Below are positions 33,704 to 42,003 of a DNA stretch of 49,760 nucleotides, piece by piece. The position numbers were made by a program, and so were the translations under genes. Source of the DNA: Clostridia bacterium (GTDB lineage: Bacteria; Bacillota; Clostridia; Christensenellales; CAG-314); NCBI GenBank assembly GCA_017409765.1, contig JAFQSA010000046.1, forward strand, positions 1-49,760, given 5' to 3'. Each line of letters starts with the position of its first letter. Position 1 is the first letter of the stretch. The notes beneath the pieces were generated by a model. The model was not told the DNA's origin. It searched no databases and saw nothing but the letters and a program-made list of their open reading frames with translations.

Positions 33704-35698
33704 TCAACGGCTTGCGCGAGCCTTGGCAAAGGTAAGGATTTTGTGTACGTACTCCGCCTGCTCGGCAACTCGGTTTTTGACCGCGTTGTTGGAAAAGGAT
33801 TGAACGTCACTTTGCAAACTGGACACAAGCGCTAGCATTTGGTCAACTTCGCTAGCACCGCTTGCGCTTTGCAAAAAGGCTTGCAACGTTTGTTTTTCGG
33901 TGGCGGTCATGTGTTCGGCGTAGATATGTTCAAACCTGCTTTGTAGTTGGTTTGTCCAAGCGGAAAACACCTCTTTGATATCCGCAGTTGGGCTAACTGC
34001 CTTTACCTTGTGTGTGCCAAGCGTCATTGTTTGCAAAACAAATTGGGCATAGGCATCGTTTTTTACAAGGTAATTTTGAGATGCAAACAGCGATACACCG
34101 CTGATGTTTTGCATTTTGATTGCATCGATAAGTTGTTGATTTTTGAGAATGGTATCGCCGTTGTACAACGGAGAAATACCCGTGTACTGAAGCGCGCTGG
34201 TGTGGTAAGCATCAAACTTTTGGGCGCTATCCACAAGTACGTCTACGTTTTCCGTGTAGATCATTGGCAAAACAACATCCAAGTAGCCGTTTTGTAGCCA
34301 TGTTTCCACGTCCTGCATGTACACGTGGTAGGCATCAAACATGTAGCCGTAGGGGCTTGCTGAAATGATAACATTTGGAGCAACGTTGCGAACAAGTTGT
34401 GTAAGGTTTTTGACGGTGTTTGTGATTTGATCCCGTTTGAAGTTGTGCCACTTTTCGCGAAGGTCGGTGTCCACTCGCAAGTCTTGGGTAAGGTTGCTAC
34501 CTGTGTAATTGTATTGCGCGGAAAAGGTTGCAATGGCATGATCGGTAAAACCGCAATCGGCATATTCCCCCTCGTAGGGAGATGCGTCGTAGCGGATGTA
34601 GTCGTAACTAATGCCATCAAAATTGTACTTTTGTAACATTTCCGTAAGGATGTTGGCAAGGTAGGATTGCACTTCTGGATTGGATGCATCTAGGTAGCCC
34701 TGTTTGTTGCCATCCAAATCGGCATACACCCACTCCGACTTGATACTGGGGGACTCAATTCCGTAGTAGGGTTTTGCGGTAAGCAATTCCACCCAAGCAT
34801 GCACTTGGATACCCAGTTTGTGGCACTCGGAAATTAGTGCCAAGGTGTAGTCGTTGCCATACTCGCCGTAGTCGTTGCCCTGCATGCGCGGATGTTGACA
34901 ATCCAAAACTTCGCTGTGGTAGGTCGTCATGCCATGCCAAAGAGTTTCCACGTACAAATTGTTGATACCCAACTCGTACAGGCGGGCAACAAACTGCTTT
35001 ACACCATCCAAATTTGTTTCGTCAAAGGCGGATGCGTTTGGTCGGTGCCACATACCCCTGCCGTCCACCGCTTGCGACTCCATTGCAAGGGCGCACTTGG
35101 TGGTTAGTAGTTTTGTTAGCTCCTTGGCTTGGGCATCAATTTGCTCGGGGTTTGAATTTTCCGTTTGAGCGTAGTCCACAACCTCTTGCATTTTTTGCTC
35201 TATGGTTTGGGAAACTTGCTCGATTGCTTGGTGGTCGATATCGTACAGGCCATCAATTTTGCCTTGGACAAAGTCCTCCACTTGCAGTTCCAGCACCTTT
35301 AGTGGGGAAAGCACCGCATCACGCTTGACAACAATGCTACCAAACTGCACTTGAACAATATCGCCCAGTTGCACGCTTTGCAAAGTTTCCACAGCGTCGC
35401 CGTGACCGCTTACCACAAATGCACCCTTTCGAAAGTCCACCTGCTCGCCCTTGTCAACAACAAAGCCTGTGTCCTTTTCCACAAGCAATTCGTAGCCAAA
35501 TTGGTTGCGAGGGAAATCTATTGTGTAGATAACGATAGCATTGGTCATGCGCGCAACGTTTGCGCCGTCAAAATCCAACGTGGAAATTGTGGTTGCATGC
35601 TGGTAACTTTTTTCGTCACACATATCAACCTGCCACACAATTGCTGACGTCAAAACGACAATCAGCACTATTGCCAATGCAATCAGTACCCTTTTCAC
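33704..35698 (-). CDS. GHL10-type (family 10-like) glycosylhydrolase
   Basis: A 664-residue protein with an N-terminal membrane anchor or signal (MKRVLIALAIVLIVVLTSA) and a GHL10/DUF187 TIM barrel in the middle. The barrel starts at MWHRPNASAFDE with INNLYVETLW and contains the family block YLDASNPEVQSYL followed by FDGISYDYIRYD, where acidic residues line the predicted active site. Relatives act on cell-wall or plant glycans, mostly uncharacterised. The N-terminal 200 residues and the C-terminal 120 residues are extra and helical. The start is a GTG at 35698 with AGAGGGGG upstream. It lies downstream of mscL, separated by an imperfect terminator. Confidence 0.85.
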   Translation of the reverse strand: MKRVLIALAIVLIVVLTSAIVWQVDMCDEKSYQHATTISTLDFDGANVARMTNAIVIYTIDFPRNQFGYELLVEKDTGFVVDKGEQVDFRKGAFVVSGHGDAVETLQSVQLGDIVQVQFGSIVVKRDAVLSPLKVLELQVEDFVQGKIDGLYDIDHQAIEQVSQTIEQKMQEVVDYAQTENSNPEQIDAQAKELTKLLTTKCALAMESQAVDGRGMWHRPNASAFDETNLDGVKQFVARLYELGINNLYVETLWHGMTTYHSEVLDCQHPRMQGNDYGEYGNDYTLALISECHKLGIQVHAWVELLTAKPYYGIESPSIKSEWVYADLDGNKQGYLDASNPEVQSYLANILTEMLQKYNFDGISYDYIRYDASPYEGEYADCGFTDHAIATFSAQYNYTGSNLTQDLRVDTDLREKWHNFKRDQITNTVKNLTQLVRNVAPNVIISASPYGYMFDAYHVYMQDVETWLQNGYLDVVLPMIYTENVDVLVDSAQKFDAYHTSALQYTGISPLYNGDTILKNQQLIDAIKMQNISGVSLFASQNYLVKNDAYAQFVLQTMTLGTHKVKAVSPTADIKEVFSAWTNQLQSRFEHIYAEHMTATEKQTLQAFLQSASGASEVDQMLALVSSLQSDVQSFSNNAVKNRVAEQAEYVHKILTFAKARASR

Positions 35699-35717
35699 AA
35701 TCTAGTCCCCCTCTAAT

Positions 35718-35777
35718 AAAAAACAAGGCCCTGTGTACAATTTGTTGGTTGCATTTGCAACACAATCACACAGAGCC
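35718..35777 (-). terminator. mscL terminator
   Basis: On the minus strand, stem GGCTCTGTGT / ACACAGGGCC with a 30-base loop that has its own small stem, then TTGTTTTTT. It lies just upstream of the GHL10 start. Confidence 0.65.
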
Positions 35778-35791
35778 ATGTGGTAAATATA

Positions 35792-36367
35792 CTACTTTTG
35801 TTGATCCTTCAAAAGTTCAACGATTTCTGCCAAAAGTTGTTGCTCTGTCTTTGGAGCGTTCTTTGCAGCTTCTTCGGCAGCGATGCGTGCTTGTTCAGCA
35901 ACGTCAGCCAAACGTTGTTGTTGGATAGCCTTGATTTCCTTGCGGGATTTGCCTTGCTTGCGAAGAGTTTTGATTTCCTCCTTGGTCAATGCGCCACCAA
36001 GTTTTTTAGCGCGAGCCATTTCGGAGTTGGCAAAGTTGATTGCGCGAACAATTGTGAACAAAACAAGGGCAATCAAAAGGAAGTTGATGATTGCGCTTAC
36101 AAATGCGCCCCAGTCGATGTAGATGGACTTTGCAAGGTCCAATGCGCCTTCTGCATCGTAGGCAGGGCTCAAAATTGTAACAGCACTTTCCAAGCCGTTG
36201 TTGCCCAAAATGAGAGCCAAAAGCCAGTTAACAAGTGGTTTTAGGATGTTGTTGGTAAGACCGTTTACAATTGCTGTGAACGCGCCACCAACGATAACGC
36301 CGACAGACATGTCCAGCACGTTACCACGAGTGATAAACTTTTTGAATTCTTGAAAAAACTTTTTCAT
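35792..36367 (-). CDS. mscL: large-conductance mechanosensitive channel
   Basis: Pressure-release channel of the cytoplasmic membrane, opened by membrane tension in osmotic downshock. The conserved N-terminus FKKFITRGNVLDMSVGVIVGG (start FKKFITRGN) and pore helix lead into TM1; TM2 is the IINFLLIALVLFTIVRA segment. At 191 residues it is about 40 longer than usual: a basic, Lys/Arg-rich linker (EEIKTLRKQGKSRKEIKAIQ) and an Ala/Glu helix sit between TM2 and the terminal helix TEQQLLAEIVELLKDQ, which is the normal C-terminal bundle. The ATG has AAAGGAG upstream. It is monocistronic. Confidence 0.96.
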   Translation of the reverse strand: MKKFFQEFKKFITRGNVLDMSVGVIVGGAFTAIVNGLTNNILKPLVNWLLALILGNNGLESAVTILSPAYDAEGALDLAKSIYIDWGAFVSAIINFLLIALVLFTIVRAINFANSEMARAKKLGGALTKEEIKTLRKQGKSRKEIKAIQQQRLADVAEQARIAAEEAAKNAPKTEQQLLAEIVELLKDQQK

Positions 36368-36401
36368 GGATAAGTTCTCCTTTGTTTATTTTTTGATACT
36401 A

Positions 36402-36430
36402 TTTTAGCACCTAAAACCACCAAATGCAAC
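36402..36430 (-). promoter_or_regulatory. mscL promoter
   Basis: Minus-strand TTGCAT (36425-36430), 17-base spacer and TAAAAT (36402-36407). Confidence 0.6.
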
Positions 36431-36488
36431 AAATTGCAATAAGTTTGTTGTAATTTTACAAACAAAGTTGGCAAGGGTGGCTTTTTGA

Positions 36489-37871
36489 CTACTCGACGGC
36501 AACTTCTTGTGGTTGCTCAATTTTTTTGAGCGCTTTGCGGAATTGGAATATGAACAAAATTGTGGTAAACGTCACTGCAATCACGTCGGCAATGGGTTCT
36601 GCCATGTAGACACCCATTGTTTTGTTTTCCACAATGTTTGGCAAAATGTAGATCAATGGCAACAGTAGCACAAATTTGCGCACCACGGCAACAATTACCG
36701 ATGATGGAGCGTTGCCAAGGGACACAAAGGTCATTTGGCAGGCAATTTGTATACCAAACAGGAACATTCCGCCAAGATAGATGCGCATTGCCTTTTCGGT
36801 GAAATCAAGCAACTCCACCTTGTTGTTGAAAACGGATGCAAATGCCCTTGGGAAAAGCATCACAAGCGCCCAAAGTGTTACGGAGTACACCAAGCAGGAG
36901 GTAAGCAACAACTTGAAAGTCTTTTTGACACGCTCGGGAGATCTTGCTCCGTAGTTGTAACTGAGTATTGGTTGAGCGCCTTGCGCGATGCCTTGCAATG
37001 GGAGCATGGCAAACTGCATAACGCTTGTCAAAATTGTCATAGCGCCAACGGCAATATCTCCGCCGTAGTTTTGCAAGGAAGAGTTGAAACAAACGGAAAT
37101 CACGCTTTCGCTTGCTTGCATAATAAAAGTTGCAAGTCCCAATGCCAAACAAGGCAAAACGAACTTGGGGGAAACAAACAGGTTTTTGCGCTTCAAACGA
37201 ATTTGCGCCTTTTTGCCGGACAAGAACAAAACAATCCACACGCAAGACGCGCATTGAGAAATGATGGTTGCAAGCGCTGCACCGCTAACGCCCATGCCCA
37301 GTCCGTAGATAAAAATTGGGTCCAAAATGATGTTTGCAACTGCACCGATAATTACCGAGAGCATAGACACTTTGGTAAAGCCTTGCGCCGTGATAAACGC
37401 GTTCATTCCAAGTGTAAGTTGCACAAAGATTGTGCCAAATGCGTAGATACTCATGTAGTCGGTTGCGTAGCCGATGGTGTTTTCGCTTGCGCCAAACACC
37501 CACAAAAGGTCACCGCTCCAAATGCACAGCACCACCGTCAAAATGATGGAAATGATGATTTGTGTAGTAAAACATCCGCCCAAGGTTTTTTCCGCGCTGT
37601 CGTTGTCCTTTTTGCCCATAAAGATGGATGCTCGGGGCGCTCCGCCGGAACTAACTAGTGCGGCAAATGCCGAAACTATCAAAATGATTGGCATGCACAC
37701 ACCAATACCCGTGATTGCCAAATCGCCATCACCCGGCATGTGTCCAATGTAGATGCGGTCCACAATGTTGTAGAGCATGTTGATCAGTTGCGCCACAACT
37801 GTTGGTAATGCCAGCTTGAACAAAAGTTTGCCAACAGGCTCCTTGCCAAGCATTTCTTTGCTGTTTGTCAT
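36489..37871 (-). CDS. MATE family efflux transporter
   Basis: A 460-residue multidrug and toxin extrusion protein with about 12 membrane spans in two related halves. The first half begins GKLLFKLALPTVVAQLINMLYNIVDRIYIG (quoted by start: GKLLFKLALP), matching the bacterial MATE (DinF/NorM-like) opening. LTLGMNAFITAQGFTK and QGIAQGAQPILSYNYGA are typical family blocks in the loops. Such proteins export cationic drugs or metabolites using Na+ or H+. The start ATG 37871 has AGGAG ten bases upstream; the longer open frame has no ribosome site. The adjacent genes give no hint of the substrate. Confidence 0.95.
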   Translation of the reverse strand: MTNSKEMLGKEPVGKLLFKLALPTVVAQLINMLYNIVDRIYIGHMPGDGDLAITGIGVCMPIILIVSAFAALVSSGGAPRASIFMGKKDNDSAEKTLGGCFTTQIIISIILTVVLCIWSGDLLWVFGASENTIGYATDYMSIYAFGTIFVQLTLGMNAFITAQGFTKVSMLSVIIGAVANIILDPIFIYGLGMGVSGAALATIISQCASCVWIVLFLSGKKAQIRLKRKNLFVSPKFVLPCLALGLATFIMQASESVISVCFNSSLQNYGGDIAVGAMTILTSVMQFAMLPLQGIAQGAQPILSYNYGARSPERVKKTFKLLLTSCLVYSVTLWALVMLFPRAFASVFNNKVELLDFTEKAMRIYLGGMFLFGIQIACQMTFVSLGNAPSSVIVAVVRKFVLLLPLIYILPNIVENKTMGVYMAEPIADVIAVTFTTILFIFQFRKALKKIEQPQEVAVE

Positions 37872-38076
37872 TCTTGCTATCTCCTCTCTGCGCAATTTGA
37901 TGCGACTATGTTTTGATACAAATTGAGCCATTTTGCCCATGCAAAAGGCCGTAGGTTTGTGCTGATTGTTGAAAAACACCAGCCATCAATGGGAATATTT
38001 TACCATCCAAGCGCAAAGAGTGCAACCTATTTGGGTAAATTTGGTAAAACTGTTGCAACTTTTGCAACAAATGCTG

Positions 38077-38082
38077 TATAAT
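38077..38082 (+). promoter_or_regulatory. -10 box of tRNA-Pro(CGG)
   Basis: TATAAT, with TTGCAA 18 bases upstream (38053-38058). Confidence 0.65.
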
Positions 38083-38093
38083 TATTGTGATAT

Positions 38094-38169
38094 CGAGGTG
38101 TAGCGCAGTTGATAGCGCGCGTGGTTCGGGACCACGAGGTCGTGGGTTTGAGTCCCACCACTTCGACCA
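38094..38169 (+). tRNA. tRNA-Pro (anticodon CGG)
   Basis: 76-base cloverleaf with encoded CCA. Acceptor CGAGGTG/CACTTCG has the C1-G72 pair and discriminator A of proline tRNAs. The anticodon stem is CGTGG/CCACG with loop TTCGGGA, reading CGG. The T-stem is GTGGG/CCCAC with TTTGAGT. A strong terminator follows at 38183-38219. Confidence 0.95.
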
Positions 38170-38182
38170 AAATTGCAAAACT

Positions 38183-38219
38183 AAAACACGAGGGATAAAT
38201 TGTATCTCTCGTGTTTTTT
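38183..38219 (+). terminator. tRNA-Pro(CGG) terminator
   Basis: Stem AAAACACGAG-GAT / ATC-CTCGTGTTTT with a seven-base loop and six T. Confidence 0.85.
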
Positions 38220-38235
38220 GATACATTTGATTACC

Positions 38236-39045
38236 CTACACCATACTGCTCTTTTTGAGTACGGCACAACTGATTGCGCCCAAACCAAATGCGAAAATAG
38301 CACCGCCAACCGCACAGAGCAACACGTTTACGATGGTGGATGCAAGTGGAGTTACCAACGAAACCATCATAAATAGCAACATACCACCGCCAAGACTTCC
38401 ACAGATGGCAAGCCATGTTTTTTGCTTTGAAGCTACGCTAATCAGTGTAAAAATGGAAACAAACACAAGCATCAAAAACATCTTTGCCAGCATGCACATG
38501 ATGATGTTGCCTGCGTTTAGCCCGTGAAGGTCAAAGGAAAGTGACGAGATTGCACCGCCAATAATGGATCCAACAAAATAGGCAATAAGCATAAGCACAC
38601 CGCAAACAAAACCAGCAAGAGTTTTGGACACAACGTACTCGCTTCTTTTTGCACGAACGGTAAACAAGTTTTTGGCGTAGCCACTCCTAAAGTCGTCACA
38701 AATAAACAAACATACAAAAACTGCCACACCAATAAAGGCCATGTTGATGTTGCACATCATAAACACATCGTCCCCGGGAAGTGGACCTACGGGCAATGTG
38801 CCAATGTTTTGCCAAGCATTTTCCGGGCCTTGCATGATGATTTCCTGTCCAGTTTGTTGGTCAACAGAAACGGAGCCATCCATCATGCACATCATAACCG
38901 TCATCAAAATGGGGATTACAAGTGCGCAGGCAATGATGATGTAGAAGTGTTTGGATAAAAACATTCTGCGAAAGTCCACCTTGAGCATGCTTTTTAGGCG
39001 CTTGCCAAAGGTGACTTTTTCAAATTTAACTGTGTTGTTTGTCAT
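38236..39045 (-). CDS. ABC-2 type permease, second pair
   Basis: A 269-residue membrane subunit with six spans, the layout of ABC-2 exporters such as bacitracin or lantibiotic immunity systems. The N-terminus KFEKVTFGKRLKSMLKVDF mirrors that of the permease at 39957-40796 (KFESPTFAKRIKGMLGVDF), so they are paralogues. A large loop after the first span carries MDGSVSVDQQTGQE. The ATG overlaps the stop of the upstream ATPase gene (ATGA), showing coupling. Likely substrates are peptides or antibiotics; none can be read from sequence. Last gene of the operon. Confidence 0.88.
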   Translation of the reverse strand: MTNNTVKFEKVTFGKRLKSMLKVDFRRMFLSKHFYIIIACALVIPILMTVMMCMMDGSVSVDQQTGQEIIMQGPENAWQNIGTLPVGPLPGDDVFMMCNINMAFIGVAVFVCLFICDDFRSGYAKNLFTVRAKRSEYVVSKTLAGFVCGVLMLIAYFVGSIIGGAISSLSFDLHGLNAGNIIMCMLAKMFLMLVFVSIFTLISVASKQKTWLAICGSLGGGMLLFMMVSLVTPLASTIVNVLLCAVGGAIFAFGLGAISCAVLKKSSMV

Positions 39046-39944
39046 CTTTTACCTCCGTTCATAAGGTCGATATAGTACTCCTCCAGGCCGATTTTGTCCG
39101 TTTTGATTTCCGTTACACAAATACCATTTTGGTAGAGATAGCTAACAATTTCCTCCGGTGTGGTCATGTCGTACACGCGCAGATAGCCCGCTTCATCCTC
39201 CTCCACGCGAGAATACTTGCAACCAAGTAGAATCTTCGTTTTGTTCATTTCGGCACTTTGGATGGCAACGTAGGTACGACAACTTGCATCAAGCTCGTCA
39301 GCTGTCATTTGTGCAATCATTTTGCCGTGGCGGATGATGCCGTAGTGAGTGGCAACCTTTTGAAGTTCGCCAAGTAGGTGGGAAGAAATGATGATGCTAC
39401 GCTTGCCGTCTTTGATGATATCGGTAAACACCTCGCGCATGATACGCATACCATCGGCATCAAGGCCGTTAAGTGGTTCGTCCAACACAAGAAGGGTTGG
39501 GGCGCCAAGCAAAGCCATTGCGATACCTACGCGTTGCTTCATACCCAGGGAACAGTTTTTGTACTTGTTGCCAGCAGATCCTTCCATGCGCACCATTTTG
39601 AGTACCTTGATTACCTCCTGCTCGGCATTTGCAATACCTAGGTTTTCTGCTTGAAGCATCATGTTGTCAAACACCGTCAATCCGGCAAAACATCCTGGTG
39701 CTTCGATAAGTACACCCATCTTTGCGCGGACATCTTCGTCGGTGTATTCCTTGCCGTAAAGTTTGATGGATCCACCACTTGTGGGAATAAGGCCACAAAT
39801 CATCTTTTCCGTTGTGGACTTGCCAGAGCCATTTTCGCCAATAAAGCCGTAGATAGCCCCCATTGGCACAGTCATATCCAAACCGCACACCGCTTGCTTG
39901 GGGCCAAAGTTTTTGCTTAGATTTTTGATTTCAACTGCGTTCAT
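39042..39944 (-). CDS. ABC transporter ATP-binding protein, second pair
   Basis: A 300-residue ATPase. Walker A is GENGSGKSTTE (about residues 36-46), signature CSLGMKQR, Walker B TLLVLDEPLNGLD and the switch His in IISSHLLGEL. The C-terminal 80 residues form an extra domain typical of BcrA-type exporters. Same length and closely similar to the ATPase at 40798-41700, thus a tandem duplicate. AGGAGGTGA sits directly after the upstream permease stop and gives the ATG at 39944; an in-frame GTG nine bases earlier is less likely. Confidence 0.93.
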   Translation of the reverse strand: MNAVEIKNLSKNFGPKQAVCGLDMTVPMGAIYGFIGENGSGKSTTEKMICGLIPTSGGSIKLYGKEYTDEDVRAKMGVLIEAPGCFAGLTVFDNMMLQAENLGIANAEQEVIKVLKMVRMEGSAGNKYKNCSLGMKQRVGIAMALLGAPTLLVLDEPLNGLDADGMRIMREVFTDIIKDGKRSIIISSHLLGELQKVATHYGIIRHGKMIAQMTADELDASCRTYVAIQSAEMNKTKILLGCKYSRVEEDEAGYLRVYDMTTPEEIVSYLYQNGICVTEIKTDKIGLEEYYIDLMNGGKR

Positions 39945-39956
39945 ACTTGTCACCTC

Positions 39957-40796
39957 CTAGTAAACGTCGCACTTGTTTAGGATGTGCGTGCCTGCGATGT
40001 TGTAGATAACTGCCCAAGCGCCGGAAACAACAATGCACGTGATTAGCGAGCCAATGTTGCTAGAAAGGTTTGCGTTTACCGATGCGCCATAAAGGAAAAT
40101 GTTCAAGAAACCCGTAGGGAGGTTAAGTCCTTCGACAATGGCTGCAGCGCCAATGATAAGGATGCCTGTGCCAAAAAAGAAGGATGATGCCACCGAAACA
40201 CCAAAGTATCTACGGAAAATTACATTTAGGAATGTGTACAAACTTGCCCAACCAACGGACATGATAATCTTACCGAAGATGGCAATCAGCAATGAGCCAA
40301 CGTTTACAGCTGTATCGTATTGCACTAGCAATCCGCCCACTGTGCCACCAATAAAATAGGTCACGCACATACAAGCCATGGCAAAGGCGCAAACGATGGT
40401 TTTGGAAATCATGTAGTCTTCCTTCTTTGCATGGGTGGTAAACAGTTGTTTTACATAGCCAGACTTGTAGTCGTGACCAATAAAGATGGACACCATGATA
40501 CCACCAAAGATAAACACCATATTCATGTTGGCGTAGTCGGCAATTCCTTCGATAACGTACAAAGTTCTAGATGAAGCAATGATTTGCCACACGTTGGTGT
40601 ACAATGTGATTTGGTTGCCGTCTGGGCCAAGCATCGTTGTCATTGCAGACACCATTGCAGGAATAATTGCTGCAATAGCAAGGAAAATGTAGAACAATGG
40701 TGTGTTGAAAAGGCGATAGAAGTCTACGCCTAGCATGCCCTTGATACGCTTTGCAAAGGTGGGGGATTCAAATTTGATTTCAGGTGTGTTGTTCAT
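39957..40796 (-). CDS. ABC-2 type permease, first pair
   Basis: A 279-residue six-span permease, paralogue of 38236-39045. Both open with an 18-residue soluble segment before span one, and both have a first long extracellular loop (here MLGPDGNQITLYTN). It starts one base after the upstream ATPase stop with GGAGGGCAAATAAC upstream. Together the four genes encode two complete exporters, or one heterodimeric exporter, in the order ATPase, permease, ATPase, permease. Confidence 0.88.
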   Translation of the reverse strand: MNNTPEIKFESPTFAKRIKGMLGVDFYRLFNTPLFYIFLAIAAIIPAMVSAMTTMLGPDGNQITLYTNVWQIIASSRTLYVIEGIADYANMNMVFIFGGIMVSIFIGHDYKSGYVKQLFTTHAKKEDYMISKTIVCAFAMACMCVTYFIGGTVGGLLVQYDTAVNVGSLLIAIFGKIIMSVGWASLYTFLNVIFRRYFGVSVASSFFFGTGILIIGAAAIVEGLNLPTGFLNIFLYGASVNANLSSNIGSLITCIVVSGAWAVIYNIAGTHILNKCDVY

Positions 40797-40797
40797 G

Positions 40798-41700
40798 TTA
40801 TTTGCCCTCCTTTTGAGACATAAGTTCGATGTAGTACTCTTCTAGACCAATCTTGTTTTTGCAAATTTCGCTTACCACGTGGTTGTTTTTCATCAAGTAG
40901 TCCACAATGGATGCTGTGTCGTCCACATCGTAGATGCGGATACAGTCCCCTTCCAATCTAACGTCGGCAAACTTTTGCGAAAGCACAGCAAGTGCACCAT
41001 TTAGATCGGCTGTTTTGAGTGTGGTAAACACTTGTGCGCGTGAGTCCATCTCCTCGGCGGAAAGCTCCATGATCATTTTGCCTTGACGGATGATGCCGTA
41101 GTGTGTGGCGATTTTTTCCAACTCGCCAAGAATGTGCGAAGAAATGAGCACTGTGCACCCGTACTTTTTGGTGATGTCCACAAGAATTTCGCGCATGATA
41201 CGCATGCCGTCAGTGTCCAAACCGTTGATGGGTTCGTCCAAAATTAGCAATGCTGGATCCCCCAAAAGAGCCATTGCGATGCCAATACGTTGCTTCATGC
41301 CCAAGGAACAACTCTTAAATTTGAGCTTTGCGTGGTCCTCCATGCGGACAATGCTCAGTACGCGGTAAATTTCTTCATCGGCATTTTCTATACCAAGATT
41401 GATGCATTGCATCATAAGATTTTGGTACACGGAGGACTCGGGGAAACATCCTGCGTTTTCGATAAGCGCGCCCACTCTCACACGCACACCGGGGTCGGTG
41501 TAGTCGCGACCAAACAATTTGATACTGCCACCATCGGGAACAAGGTGTCCGCAGATGAGTTTTTCGGTGGTGGATTTTCCGCTTCCGTTTTCGCCAATAA
41601 AGCCATAGATTGCCCCTTGTGGAACTGTCATGTTGAGATTGTCAACGGCGTACATCCCACGAAAACTTTTGGAAAGATTTCTAATTTCAATAGCGTTCAT
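40798..41700 (-). CDS. ABC transporter ATP-binding protein, first pair
   Basis: First gene of the four-gene exporter operon. The 300-residue ATPase has Walker A GENGSGKSTTE, signature CSLGMKQR, Walker B LLILDEPINGLD and IISSH-type switch (LISSHILGEL). Compared with its paralogue, the linker and C-terminal domain differ most. The ATG at 41700 has AAAAGGAG upstream; the longer frame from 41739 lacks a site. Upstream is a 7-9-7 palindrome (41753-41775) and a TATAAT box. BcrA-like exporters are usually induced by a peptide-sensing regulator, but none is adjacent. Confidence 0.93.
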   Translation of the reverse strand: MNAIEIRNLSKSFRGMYAVDNLNMTVPQGAIYGFIGENGSGKSTTEKLICGHLVPDGGSIKLFGRDYTDPGVRVRVGALIENAGCFPESSVYQNLMMQCINLGIENADEEIYRVLSIVRMEDHAKLKFKSCSLGMKQRIGIAMALLGDPALLILDEPINGLDTDGMRIMREILVDITKKYGCTVLISSHILGELEKIATHYGIIRQGKMIMELSAEEMDSRAQVFTTLKTADLNGALAVLSQKFADVRLEGDCIRIYDVDDTASIVDYLMKNNHVVSEICKNKIGLEEYYIELMSQKEGK

Positions 41701-41752
41701 ATTTACTCCTTTTGCACAGGCAAACAAAACTGTTTGCACATGCTGTGTTGTA

Positions 41753-41775
41753 GCGCAAACTTTCAGTATTTGCGC
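41753..41775. promoter_or_regulatory. palindrome in the ABC operon leader
   Basis: Perfect arms GCGCAAA and TTTGCGC around nine bases. On the minus strand it lies just downstream of a TATAAT box (41789-41794), the position of a repressor operator or 5' hairpin. Confidence 0.5.
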
Positions 41776-41939
41776 ATTTTACAATAAAATTATAATACCC
41801 AAGCAATAAAAAACAAAACTACATTTATTTGCGTTTGTGTTGTTTTCTGATGCAACATTGCCCCCCGAACCAAGTGGCAGGTAAATCACTAGCCAAAAAC
41901 AAAAATCACACAACCAGTTTTTCAATTTTCGTCAAACTG

Positions 41940-41968
41940 TTGCAACTTTTGGGCAAGTTGGGTATAAT
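41940..41968 (+). promoter_or_regulatory. cysteine desulfidase gene promoter
   Basis: TTGCAA at 41940-41945, 17-base spacer and TATAAT at 41963-41968. Confidence 0.7.
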
Positions 41969-42003
41969 TAAGTTAACACTTAACTTTGCACAAAAGGTAA
42001 AAT

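Noticed and set aside
33509..33735. Small plus-strand ORF between the TerB-like and GHL10 genes
   Set aside because: No ribosome site. It overlaps the GHL10 stop and has no recognisable features.
37906..38226. Minus-strand ORF across tRNA-Pro(CGG) with WWDSNPRPRGPEPR
   Set aside because: This is the well-known false protein read antisense through a tRNA gene. No ribosome site, and the tRNA is certain.
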